The notes below the pieces were generated by a model, which did not search any database, was not told the origin of the DNA, and worked only from the letters and a program-made list of their open reading frames with translations. The position numbers and the translations under genes are program-made. DNA of 64,000 nt from Rudaea sp. (GTDB taxonomy: Bacteria > Pseudomonadota > Gammaproteobacteria > Xanthomonadales > Rhodanobacteraceae), in contig JARLJU010000089.1 of NCBI GenBank assembly GCA_031291055.1, positions 1 to 64,000 on the forward strand. The letters are read 5' to 3'. Positions 46,129-53,796 of this stretch are shown in pieces. Position 1 is the first letter of the stretch. The number at the start of each line of letters is the position of its first letter.

Positions 46129-47967
46129 ATGGCGGACAAGAAACCCGGGATAGTCGTCGGCCTGTTCAAGGGTCTGTGGGCAGCGCTGAATTTCGCGCGG
46201 CGGCTGACGTTCAACCTTGTCTTCCTGTTCCTGCTGATCATGTTCGTCCTGGCGCTGCGCTCCGGCGCGCCATTGCTGCGCGCGCGCAGCGCGCTGGTGC
46301 TTGATCCGAAAGGCAACATAGTGGAACAGTATACAAGTGCACCGGCCCAGCGCGCATTTTCCGGAATATTCGGCGACAAGGTCAGGGAGGTGCAGCTGCG
46401 CGACATCCTTGCCGCCATCGCCGCCGCGGCAGACGACCAGCGCATCGAACGCCTCGTGCTCATTCCGGACGGCATTGAAGGCGCAGGTATGGCCAGCCTG
46501 CGTGAAATCGGCACCGCGATCGACCAGTTCAGGCAAAGCGGCAAGGACGTCGTCGCCGTGTCCAACGGCATGACCCAGAACCAGTACTATCTCGCGGCGC
46601 ATGCGGACCAGATCCTCATGCACCCGCAAGGCGCCGTGCTGCTCGAAGGTCTCGAGCGATATCGCAGCTACTACAAGGATCTGCTCGACCGCCTCGGCGT
46701 GGTCGTGCATCTGTTCCGCGTCGGCGAATACAAATCCGCCGCCGAGCCCTATGTGCGCAACGATTCCTCGCCGGAAGCCAAGGACGCGGACCTGTTCTGG
46801 ATGAACGGTGTCTGGGGCGACTACCTGAACGACATCGCCACTTCGCGCAAACTCGATGCGACGCAACTTTCTGCGCAAATCCAGAATTATCCGGAATTGA
46901 TCAAGGCTGCGGATGGCGACCTGGCCGAGCTTGCGCTCAAGCAGAAGCTGGTCGACCGCCTAGCCACGCGTGACGAGGCACGCACGTTGCTGATCGAAAA
47001 AGGCGTCAAGGATGACAAGACTTTCCGCCAGATCGACTTCCAGGACTATCTGCATCTGGTTGGTACCGAGTTGCCCGATGCGCGCCCGCTGGTGGCGGTG
47101 GTCGTCGCGGAAGGCGAGATCGTCGGCGGCGATCAGCCGCCCGGTACGGTCGGTGGCGAATCGACCTCGGCGCTGATCCGCGACGCGCGCGAGGATGACA
47201 AGATCAAGGCGCTGGTGCTGCGGGTGAATTCACCCGGCGGCGAAGTGTTCGCGTCGGAGTTGATCCGGCGCGAAGTCGAACTCACGCGGGCGGCAGGCAA
47301 ACCGGTAGTCGTTTCGATGGGCGATGTCGCCGCGTCGGGCGGTTACTGGATTTCGATGAACGCGAATCGCATCTTCGCCGAGCCGACCACGATCACCGGC
47401 TCGATCGGCATCTTTGGCCTGATCGCGAACTTCCCCGATACGCTGCAGAAAATCGGCGTGCACACCGACGGTGTCGGCACGACGCCGTTCGCGGGCGCGT
47501 TCGATGTGCGCCGCGCGCTCGATCCGAAGATCGGCAGCGTGATCCAGGCGGTCATCGACAAGGGCTATCGCGATTTCATCGGCAACGTCGCCAAGGCACG
47601 CAACAAGACGCCCGAACAGATCGACGCGATCGCGCGCGGACGCGTGTGGAGCGGCGAGCAGGCCAGAGAACGCGGTTTGGTCGATGAGCTGGGTGGTCTC
47701 GGCGACGCCACCCTGGCTGCCGCAAAAGCCGCGAACCTTGGCGAAAACTACCGCGTGCGCTACGAGGAAAAACCGCTATCGGTATGGGAAAAACTTGCGC
47801 TGGATATCAACAGCGAGGCGCTGACAGGCATTGTCCGTGTCGCCATCCCCGAATTTGCGCGTGGCTGGCTCGCGCAGCCGGAGTTGCACAATGAGCTGGC
47901 GCTGCTGCGCAGCCTCGGCGGCAACAAACTCGGCGTGTTTGCTTATTGTTTCTGCGAGATTCGGTAG
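46129..47967 (+). CDS. sppA: Signal peptide peptidase SppA, 67 kDa type
   Basis: A protein of 612 residues, close to E. coli SppA (618). One N-terminal transmembrane helix (about 28-45) precedes two S49 domains. The general-base Lys202 is in [15 protein letters not shown] in the first domain, and nucleophile Ser403 is in AASGGYWIS in the second, matching the split Ser/Lys dyad of this family. It degrades leftover signal peptides in the membrane. The C-terminal tail ends CFCEIR. Confidence 0.95.
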   Translation: MADKKPGIVVGLFKGLWAALNFARRLTFNLVFLFLLIMFVLALRSGAPLLRARSALVLDPKGNIVEQYTSAPAQRAFSGIFGDKVREVQLRDILAAIAAAADDQRIERLVLIPDGIEGAGMASLREIGTAIDQFRQSGKDVVAVSNGMTQNQYYLAAHADQILMHPQGAVLLEGLERYRSYYKDLLDRLGVVVHLFRVGEYKSAAEPYVRNDSSPEAKDADLFWMNGVWGDYLNDIATSRKLDATQLSAQIQNYPELIKAADGDLAELALKQKLVDRLATRDEARTLLIEKGVKDDKTFRQIDFQDYLHLVGTELPDARPLVAVVVAEGEIVGGDQPPGTVGGESTSALIRDAREDDKIKALVLRVNSPGGEVFASELIRREVELTRAAGKPVVVSMGDVAASGGYWISMNANRIFAEPTTITGSIGIFGLIANFPDTLQKIGVHTDGVGTTPFAGAFDVRRALDPKIGSVIQAVIDKGYRDFIGNVAKARNKTPEQIDAIARGRVWSGEQARERGLVDELGGLGDATLAAAKAANLGENYRVRYEEKPLSVWEKLALDINSEALTGIVRVAIPEFARGWLAQPELHNELALLRSLGGNKLGVFAYCFCEIR

Positions 47968-48096
47968 CTGCCGTTCAGTTGGCGATGCAAAAAAGCAAAC
48001 TGACCGCAATCGCCGGGCCGCCCGGTAACTCATCGGGAACTCGCGGCGTCCGGTCGCTCCGCGATGCGCCTCAGCGCAGCGCGCGGTGGCCCGTCC

Positions 48097-48315
48097 TCAG
48101 CCGCCGGCATCCTCCAGTTTCTTGTCGGCGTCCCTGTTCTGCTTGTCCACAACGCCCTGCACGGCCTTGGCCTTGTCCAGCGCCTTGAGCTGCGTGTCGA
48201 ACACGGTCTTTCCTGGAGGTTGTGGCGCCTGCGTCTGCGCTTGCGGTGGTGGCTTGTCGCTCGAGCACGCGCCGAGGGCCGAGCTGGCGATGATCAGTAA
48301 AAAGGCGATACGCAT
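48097..48315 (-). CDS. Small lipoprotein
   Basis: A protein of 72 residues with a type II signal peptide: IAFLLIIASSALGACSS, lipobox LGAC with Cys17. The mature part is short, with a Pro/Gln linker and an alpha-helical Lys/Asp-rich end (LKALDKAKAVQGVVDKQNRD). I do not recognise a family; it resembles the many small Ala/Lys lipoproteins of Lysobacterales. It is divergent from the SDR gene across 90 bp. Confidence 0.65.
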   Translation of the reverse strand: MRIAFLLIIASSALGACSSDKPPPQAQTQAPQPPGKTVFDTQLKALDKAKAVQGVVDKQNRDADKKLEDAGG

Positions 48316-48405
48316 GGCACTCTCCCGCGACGGTGGGTAGAGTCTGCGCCGTGACCCGGGTGGCGGCAAGCGACTGGGCCGCATTATCGGACGAGAGGAA
48401 GCAAG

Positions 48406-49188
48406 ATGACGACGAACCCCGCGCGCTGGCGTCTGGATGGCCAAACCTGCCTCGTCAGCGGTGCCAGCAAGGGCATCGGCCTGGCCTGCGCGCGCGAGCT
48501 GGCCGTACTCGGCGCTGATGTCCTGTTGATCGGGCGCGACGAGACGCATCTGGATCAGGCGCGCAGCGAACTTGCGGAAGAATTTCCGCAACGGGAATTC
48601 TTCTCGTTCGCGGCCGATGCAACGCAGCACGAGCAGCGTCTGGAAATCTTCGACTGGATTGCCGATCTCGACGTCGAACTGTCCCTGCTGGTGAACAATG
48701 TCGGCGGCAATGCGAGCAAGCCGGCGCTGGACTACAACGAGGACGAAGTGCGCGTCCTGATCGACACGAATGCGGTTTCCGCATTTGAATTGTGCCGTCT
48801 GGCCCACCCGCACCTGTGCGAGCACGCCAACGCAGCGATCGTGAATGTCGCATCGGTGTCGGGCCTCGTGCATGTGCGCACGGGAGCACCCTACGGCATG
48901 GCGAAAGCCGCCCTAGTCCAGCTCACCCGCAATCTGGCCTGCGAATGGGCTGCGGACGGCATCCGCGTCAACGCGGTCGCGCCGTGGTACATCCGCACCC
49001 AGAGGACCGAACCCGCTCTGGCCGACCCGGACTATCTGGATGAGGTACTCGCGCGCACGCCGATGGGGCGGATCGGTGAACCCGAAGAGGTGGCCGGCGC
49101 TGCCGCCTTCCTGTGCCTGCCGGCAGCCGCCTATATCACCGGCGAATGCATTGCCGTCGATGGCGGCTTCTTGCGTTACGGGTTTTGA
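48406..49188 (+). CDS. Short-chain dehydrogenase/reductase (tropinone-reductase-like)
   Basis: A protein of 260 residues, classical SDR. The dinucleotide motif is SGASKGIGLACA, then NNVGG, catalytic Ser in ASVSG and YxxxK in YGMAKAA. The C-terminal ITGECIAVDGGF is typical. It oxidises or reduces a hydroxyl or keto group with NAD(P). The plant-like tropinone-reductase subgroup is suggested by AIVNVASVSGL and the position of the C-terminal loop; the substrate is unknown. The alkA start follows one base after its stop. Confidence 0.88.
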   Translation: MTTNPARWRLDGQTCLVSGASKGIGLACARELAVLGADVLLIGRDETHLDQARSELAEEFPQREFFSFAADATQHEQRLEIFDWIADLDVELSLLVNNVGGNASKPALDYNEDEVRVLIDTNAVSAFELCRLAHPHLCEHANAAIVNVASVSGLVHVRTGAPYGMAKAALVQLTRNLACEWAADGIRVNAVAPWYIRTQRTEPALADPDYLDEVLARTPMGRIGEPEEVAGAAAFLCLPAAAYITGECIAVDGGFLRYGF

Positions 49189-49189
49189 G

Positions 49190-50071
49190 ATGGCTGCACG
49201 CGGACGCAGTCGTCGCTTCAGGTTGCCGTATCTTGCGCCTTACGATTTCAAGGCGTTGCTCGAATTCTTTGCGCGCCGCGCGATCCCAGGTGTGGAACAG
49301 GTCGATGCGGACAGTTATTTCCGTCGGTTCGCCATCGACGGCATGAGTGGCAGCCTGCGCGTCAGCCATATCGCCGATGGCGATGCGCTGGCGCTCGCCG
49401 TTGAATTTCCGGACATGGCGTATTTGTCCGATATCCGCGCTCGCGTGCGGCGCATGTTCGATCTGGATGCTGACATGGCGACGATCCATGCGCGATTGGG
49501 ACGCAAGGCGCCGCTGCGGGCGCTGGTGCGGCGGCATCCCGGCCAGCGCCTGCCCGGCGGCTGGGATGGTTTCGAGATCGCCGTGCGTGCCGTGCTCGGC
49601 CAGCAGATCAGCGTTGCTGCCGCGCGCACGCTCGCCGCGCGGCTGGTGCAACGCTTCGGCACCGAGACGCGCACGGCGCGAGGCGAAACCTTTCATTTGT
49701 TTCCGGCGCCACCTGATCTGGCCGAGGCCGATCTCGGCACGATCGGAGTCACCCGGGCGCGTGCGCAGACACTGCGCGGGCTGGCGCAGGCGCTGTGCGA
49801 GGGCCGGGTCGATTTCCGGCCGGATCAGGATCTGGAGCAATTTGTGCAAAGCTGGGTCCAGCTGCCCGGCATCGGCCCCTGGACTGCGCATTACATTGCG
49901 ATGCGCGCACTCAGTCACGCCGATGCGTTTCCGGCGGCCGACCTGGTGTTGCGCAAGGCCGTATCGCGCGACGGCTTGCCGGTTTCGCCCGGGCAATTGC
50001 AGAGGATGGCCGAGACCTGGCGTCCCTGGCGAGCCTACGCGGTGCTACATTTATGGCGGAGCTCAAGCTGA
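49190..50071 (+). CDS. alkA: DNA-3-methyladenine glycosylase II (AlkA-like)
   Basis: A protein of 293 residues. The N-terminal AlkA_N-like domain (about 8-110) begins RLPYLAPYDFKALLEFFA, followed by the HhH-GPD domain with a helix-hairpin-helix (LPGIGPWTAHYIAMRAL) and catalytic Asp251 in FPAADLVLRKAV. It excises alkylated bases. It starts 1 bp after the SDR stop and lies just before an O6-alkylguanine methyltransferase gene, a two-gene alkylation-repair unit. No ada regulator is fused or adjacent. Confidence 0.92.
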   Translation: MAARGRSRRFRLPYLAPYDFKALLEFFARRAIPGVEQVDADSYFRRFAIDGMSGSLRVSHIADGDALALAVEFPDMAYLSDIRARVRRMFDLDADMATIHARLGRKAPLRALVRRHPGQRLPGGWDGFEIAVRAVLGQQISVAAARTLAARLVQRFGTETRTARGETFHLFPAPPDLAEADLGTIGVTRARAQTLRGLAQALCEGRVDFRPDQDLEQFVQSWVQLPGIGPWTAHYIAMRALSHADAFPAADLVLRKAVSRDGLPVSPGQLQRMAETWRPWRAYAVLHLWRSSS

Positions 50072-50097
50072 AGCGTGCAGCATTGAGGCAGGCGCCG

Positions 50098-50589
50098 ATG
50101 TACTACGACTATCTCGATACTCCGGTTGGACGACTCCTGCTTGCACTGGACGGACAGGGTCTGCGGCACATCGATTTCGAGAGCGGCCGCCATCCGGCCG
50201 TGATTGGCGCCGATTGGGAACGCGGTCCCGGCGCGCTGCACGAAGCGCGCGCGCAGCTCAAGGCATACTTTGCCGGGCGCCTGACCGTATTCGATTTGCC
50301 GCTGGCGCCGCAAGGCACGCCATTCCAGCAGCAGGTCTGGCTGGAATTGCTGCGTATTCCGTACGCTACGACGATCAACTATGGCGAACTGGCGCGACGG
50401 CTGGGCGACGTCAAGGCCAGTCGCGCGGTGGGTTCGGCAAACGGGCGCAATCCGTTGCCGATCGTGGTGCCCTGTCATCGCGTGATCGGCGCCGACGGCA
50501 GCCTGACCGGTTTCGGCGGCGGCCTGCCGGTGAAACGCTTCCTGCTCGACCATGAGCAGCGCAATTCCACTTTTACACTATCGTCCTGA
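50098..50589 (+). CDS. ogt: Methylated-DNA--protein-cysteine methyltransferase
   Basis: A protein of 163 residues. The C-terminal DNA-binding domain contains the acceptor Cys126 in VPCHRVIG, preceded by VGSANGRNPLPI. It directly removes methyl groups from O6-methylguanine. I chose the ATG at 50098, preceded by AGGCAGG and beginning with the typical MYYDYLDTPVG; ATG 50053 would overlap alkA by 19 bp and lacks a ribosome site. It is paired with alkA. Confidence 0.93.
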   Translation: MYYDYLDTPVGRLLLALDGQGLRHIDFESGRHPAVIGADWERGPGALHEARAQLKAYFAGRLTVFDLPLAPQGTPFQQQVWLELLRIPYATTINYGELARRLGDVKASRAVGSANGRNPLPIVVPCHRVIGADGSLTGFGGGLPVKRFLLDHEQRNSTFTLSS

Positions 50590-50594
50590 AGCGT

Positions 50595-51257
50595 CTAGCA
50601 GCCATCGAGTTCGGCATCCAGTTCATCCTGCCGGGGCTGCAGCACGGCTTGTTCGTCCTTGAACGCGCGCCGCAGCTTTTCGTGGATCTGATCGCGCTGG
50701 TTCTGCAGGTATTCGCAGGTTTGTTCGCGCGTGGCCCGTTCGCACTGATCCTGGATCGCGACGTAGTCACCGGCGACAGCTGCCTGGGGCGAGGTATTGA
50801 CTGGAATCTTGCGCAGGCCAGGTGCGGATACGCCGATGTTGTTCTGGCCGCCGTACGCCGATGCCAGGCTCTGGCCGGGAATACCGAGTATGCCGGCGGG
50901 TACCATGCGCGGCTGGGTGACGCCGTCGCGGCTTGCATACTGGGTGCCGTCTTCCGGGCGCGTGCACATCCACAGCGGCGGCAGCTGGGCGACCGGTGAT
51001 GAATCGGCAGCCGGTTTTGTCGAGGGTGCGGACACATTCAGGCCGACGGGCGCAGCTGCGCTGTCCTCGCCTGGCGCGGAAGGGGCCGGTGGCTCGGCCA
51101 CGTGAATCATTGCTTCGGTATCGCCAGCCGCGCAATGCTGATCCTGGAACGCGATGCTGCCTTGTGGACTAGTGCATTTGTAAACATCGCCCGCATTCGC
51201 AGTGCAAGCGGCCATTGCGGCCAGCAGCGGCAAAACTATGGTTGGTCGTGACGTCAT
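50595..51257 (-). CDS. DUF4124-type exported protein
   Basis: A protein of 220 residues with a signal peptide (IVLPLLAAMAACTANA). The DUF4124-like motif is DVYKCTSPQGSIAFQDQHC. A Pro/Ala/Ser-rich linker leads to a Cys-containing C-terminal helical part (CERATREQTCEYLQNQRDQI). Periplasmic; function unknown. The coding stop is 6 bp from the ogt stop, convergent. Confidence 0.8.
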   Translation of the reverse strand: MTSRPTIVLPLLAAMAACTANAGDVYKCTSPQGSIAFQDQHCAAGDTEAMIHVAEPPAPSAPGEDSAAAPVGLNVSAPSTKPAADSSPVAQLPPLWMCTRPEDGTQYASRDGVTQPRMVPAGILGIPGQSLASAYGGQNNIGVSAPGLRKIPVNTSPQAAVAGDYVAIQDQCERATREQTCEYLQNQRDQIHEKLRRAFKDEQAVLQPRQDELDAELDGC

Positions 51258-51346
51258 GGAAACGTTCCTTGTACGGTCATTCTAGCGCGCCCACTTGCCG
51301 CACGCCTGAACGGCTGCGATGCTTCAATTCCCCGGAGAGCACAACG

Positions 51347-52378
51347 ATGATCGATCTGTTCAGCGACACCAAGACCCGACCCACCCCCGCGATGCGCCAG
51401 GTTATGGCGAACGCGGAAGTCGGCGACGAGCGCGCGAATGAAGACCCCAGCGTCAACCGGCTGGTCGAGCGCTGTGCGCCGCTGCTCGGCAAGCAGGCCG
51501 CACTGTTCCTGCCCTCCGGCACGATGTGCAACGAGATCGCGCTCGCGGTGCATTGCAAACCGGGCGACGAGGTGATCTGCGACGCTACCTCGCACATCAT
51601 CGGTTCCGAGGGCGGCGGACCGGCGGCGATCGCCGGCGTCATGCTCAATTCGATTGTCGGTGCGCGTGGCATCTACTCCGCCGTGCAGCTTCAGGAAAAA
51701 ATCCATCCCGAATGGGCGCATGCGCCACGCCAACGCCTGGTCGAAGTCGAACAGACCTCGAACTTCGGCGGCGGCGCGATCTGGCCGCTATCCACTTTGC
51801 AGGAAGTGGCCGGCGTCGCGCATGCCGCTGGCCTGGCGACGCATATGGACGGGGCGCGCCTGCTCAATGCGTGCGTCGCCAGCGGAATTGCCGCCGCCGA
51901 GTACGCGCGCGGCTTCGATTCGGTGTGGATAGATTTTTCCAAGGGCCTGGGTGCGCCCGGTGGTGCCGTACTTGCGGGTACGCGGGATTTTGTCTACGAA
52001 GCCACGCGCCTGAAACTGCGCTGGGGCGGTGCGATGCGGCAAAGCGGAATCATCGCTGCGGCCTGCGAGTACGCGCTCGATCATCATGTCGCGCGTCTGG
52101 CGGACGACCATGCGAACGCGCAGCGTCTGGCCGAGGGTATCGCCGCGATCGAGGGGCTGAGTATCGATGTGTCCGCCGTCGAGACCAATCTGGTCTATTT
52201 CGATGTCGTTGCGACGAATTGGAATGCTGAAAAGCTGTGCAATGCATTGCTCGGACGCGGCGTGCGCATGTGGCCGGTGAACTCGCGCACGGTACGCGCG
52301 GTGACGCATCTGGATGTCGATCGCGCGGGTATCGATGAAGCGCTTGTGGTTCTGGACGGCATCGCGCTGTCGCGTTGA
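51347..52378 (+). CDS. ltaE: Low-specificity L-threonine aldolase
   Basis: A protein of 343 residues, PLP-dependent fold type I (beta-eliminating lyase family). The start MIDLFSDTKTRPT follows a GGAGAG ribosome site. ALFLPSGTMCNEIAL, the aspartate in HMDGARLLNA and the PLP lysine in DFSKGLGAPGGAV are diagnostic. It cleaves threonine or allothreonine to glycine and acetaldehyde. It is divergent from the DUF4124 gene and convergent with the isomerase-like gene. Confidence 0.93.
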   Translation: MIDLFSDTKTRPTPAMRQVMANAEVGDERANEDPSVNRLVERCAPLLGKQAALFLPSGTMCNEIALAVHCKPGDEVICDATSHIIGSEGGGPAAIAGVMLNSIVGARGIYSAVQLQEKIHPEWAHAPRQRLVEVEQTSNFGGGAIWPLSTLQEVAGVAHAAGLATHMDGARLLNACVASGIAAAEYARGFDSVWIDFSKGLGAPGGAVLAGTRDFVYEATRLKLRWGGAMRQSGIIAAACEYALDHHVARLADDHANAQRLAEGIAAIEGLSIDVSAVETNLVYFDVVATNWNAEKLCNALLGRGVRMWPVNSRTVRAVTHLDVDRAGIDEALVVLDGIALSR

Positions 52379-52381
52379 CTG

Positions 52382-52963
52382 CTAGGCGAACAGCCGCGGC
52401 GCCTCGGGATGGGCAAGCCAGTCGTCCAGCTGCTCCGCTGCCTGGCTGCCGTAGAAAAGCTTGCTGCCCACGCGCACCGTCGGTACTGCGGAGACACCGA
52501 TCGTCACGGCCGCTTCGGTATTGGCGCGCAGTTGCGTAGCCGTTTCGATGGCACCGATCGCCGCCTCGGTATCTGCCAGGCCGAGCGCGTGGCCGACTGG
52601 TTGCAGATCCGCGGCCAGATTGCCCGCCAGGCCATCACGCCACAGATGCGCAAAGATGGCCTCGGTCGCGGGCCAGTTCGCGCCGGCGGCGATGCACAGG
52701 CGCAAGGCTGCAAGCGAGTTGAAAGGGTAGGGCGATGGGAAACGCAGCGGTATGCCGAGCGTTTTCGCGCGCAATCTGACAAAGCCCGAGACGGAACCGC
52801 TGATGCTGAGCGCCACGGTTTCGTTTTCGCCGATCGTATTCGACAATGCGCGTGCGGCGATCGGCACGGGCGTCACCAGCAGGCGCGCGCGCCACTCGCG
52901 CATCTTCGCCAATTGAAGATACGAAAACGGGGAGGCGAAATCGAAATACCAAGAAGCTTGCAT
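52382..52963 (-). CDS. 2-hydroxychromene-2-carboxylate isomerase / DsbA-family protein (copy 2)
   Basis: A protein of 193 residues. The thioredoxin-like HCCA isomerase motif is WYFDFASPFSYLQ, with the active Ser, and a C-terminal GVSAVPTVRVGSKLFYG. Known members are glutathione-dependent isomerases in aromatic breakdown. It is about 40% like its neighbour 193 bp upstream by eye (SPFSYL, RLCIAAG, HLWRDG shared), so it arose by duplication. No aromatic-degradation genes are near, so the native substrate is unknown. Confidence 0.85.
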   Translation of the reverse strand: MQASWYFDFASPFSYLQLAKMREWRARLLVTPVPIAARALSNTIGENETVALSISGSVSGFVRLRAKTLGIPLRFPSPYPFNSLAALRLCIAAGANWPATEAIFAHLWRDGLAGNLAADLQPVGHALGLADTEAAIGAIETATQLRANTEAAVTIGVSAVPTVRVGSKLFYGSQAAEQLDDWLAHPEAPRLFA

Positions 52964-53156
52964 CGTGTCGTCCAGTGTACGGCGCGGCCGTCGTCCGGCG
53001 TTAAATTTTCGGTAATTCGCAGCATCGAGCCGACGAGCGGCGAAAGATCGTTCAGGCAGACCCACGTCCACTCCGGACCCAAGCCAGGAAGCGGCGGCAG
53101 GCGGCGTGCGACCAACGGCGAAACTCCCGTCCCTTCGATTCGACGTTGGGCCGACG

Positions 53157-53795
53157 TCAGCGTTGACGCCTGATTCCGACAGGCAGGTCCGCAATGCGCC
53201 GATACTCGGTGCCGGCGAAGCGATCCGGACGTGCCAGCCAGTCCTCGATCATGGGTGTAGCGTCATTGCTCCAGAACAGCTCGTCGCCGACGCGCAGCGT
53301 CGGCACGCCGAACACACGGGTGGCAATGGCCGCGTCGGTGTTCGCGCGCAGGCTTGTCTTGACTTCTGCGGCATTTATTGCATTTTCCACATTGTCGATA
53401 TTCAGGGCGCGGGCGATCGCAGCCAGCTCCGCGGCATCCGCGCCGCTGCGGCCATCGCGCCAGAGATGGTTGAAGATTGCCTCGATCGACTCCCAACTCG
53501 TGCCAGCGGCGATGCACAGCCGCAGCGCGGCCAGCGGATTGAACGGATGCGCGGGTGGAAATCGCAACGCAATGCCTGCAGTCTCGGCCTGCCACTGCAC
53601 GAAACGGTAGGTGAATTCGCGCCGTCCCGGAATTTCCGCAGGACCAAGGTTGCCGTTGTGCGCCAGCACGGCACCGAAAGCGATCGGCACCGGGGTGATA
53701 TCAAGGCGCTCGCGCCATTGATGCACCTTGTGCAGCTGCAGATACGAGAACGGCGAGATGAAATCGAAGTACCACCGGGCGGCAGCCGTCGGCAT
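53157..53795 (-). CDS. 2-hydroxychromene-2-carboxylate isomerase / DsbA-family protein (copy 1)
   Basis: A protein of 212 residues with WYFDFISPFSYLQLHKV at the N-terminus and GVPTLRVGDELFW near the C-terminus. HCCA isomerase family with a thioredoxin fold and a catalytic serine in place of cysteine. The ATG at 53795 begins one base after the fadE stop (TGACATG), so it is translationally coupled to the acyl-CoA dehydrogenase. Paralogue of the next gene downstream. Substrate unknown; an isomerase linked to fatty-acid oxidation is an inference from context. Confidence 0.86.
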   Translation of the reverse strand: MPTAAARWYFDFISPFSYLQLHKVHQWRERLDITPVPIAFGAVLAHNGNLGPAEIPGRREFTYRFVQWQAETAGIALRFPPAHPFNPLAALRLCIAAGTSWESIEAIFNHLWRDGRSGADAAELAAIARALNIDNVENAINAAEVKTSLRANTDAAIATRVFGVPTLRVGDELFWSNDATPMIEDWLARPDRFAGTEYRRIADLPVGIRRQR

Positions 53796-53796
53796 G

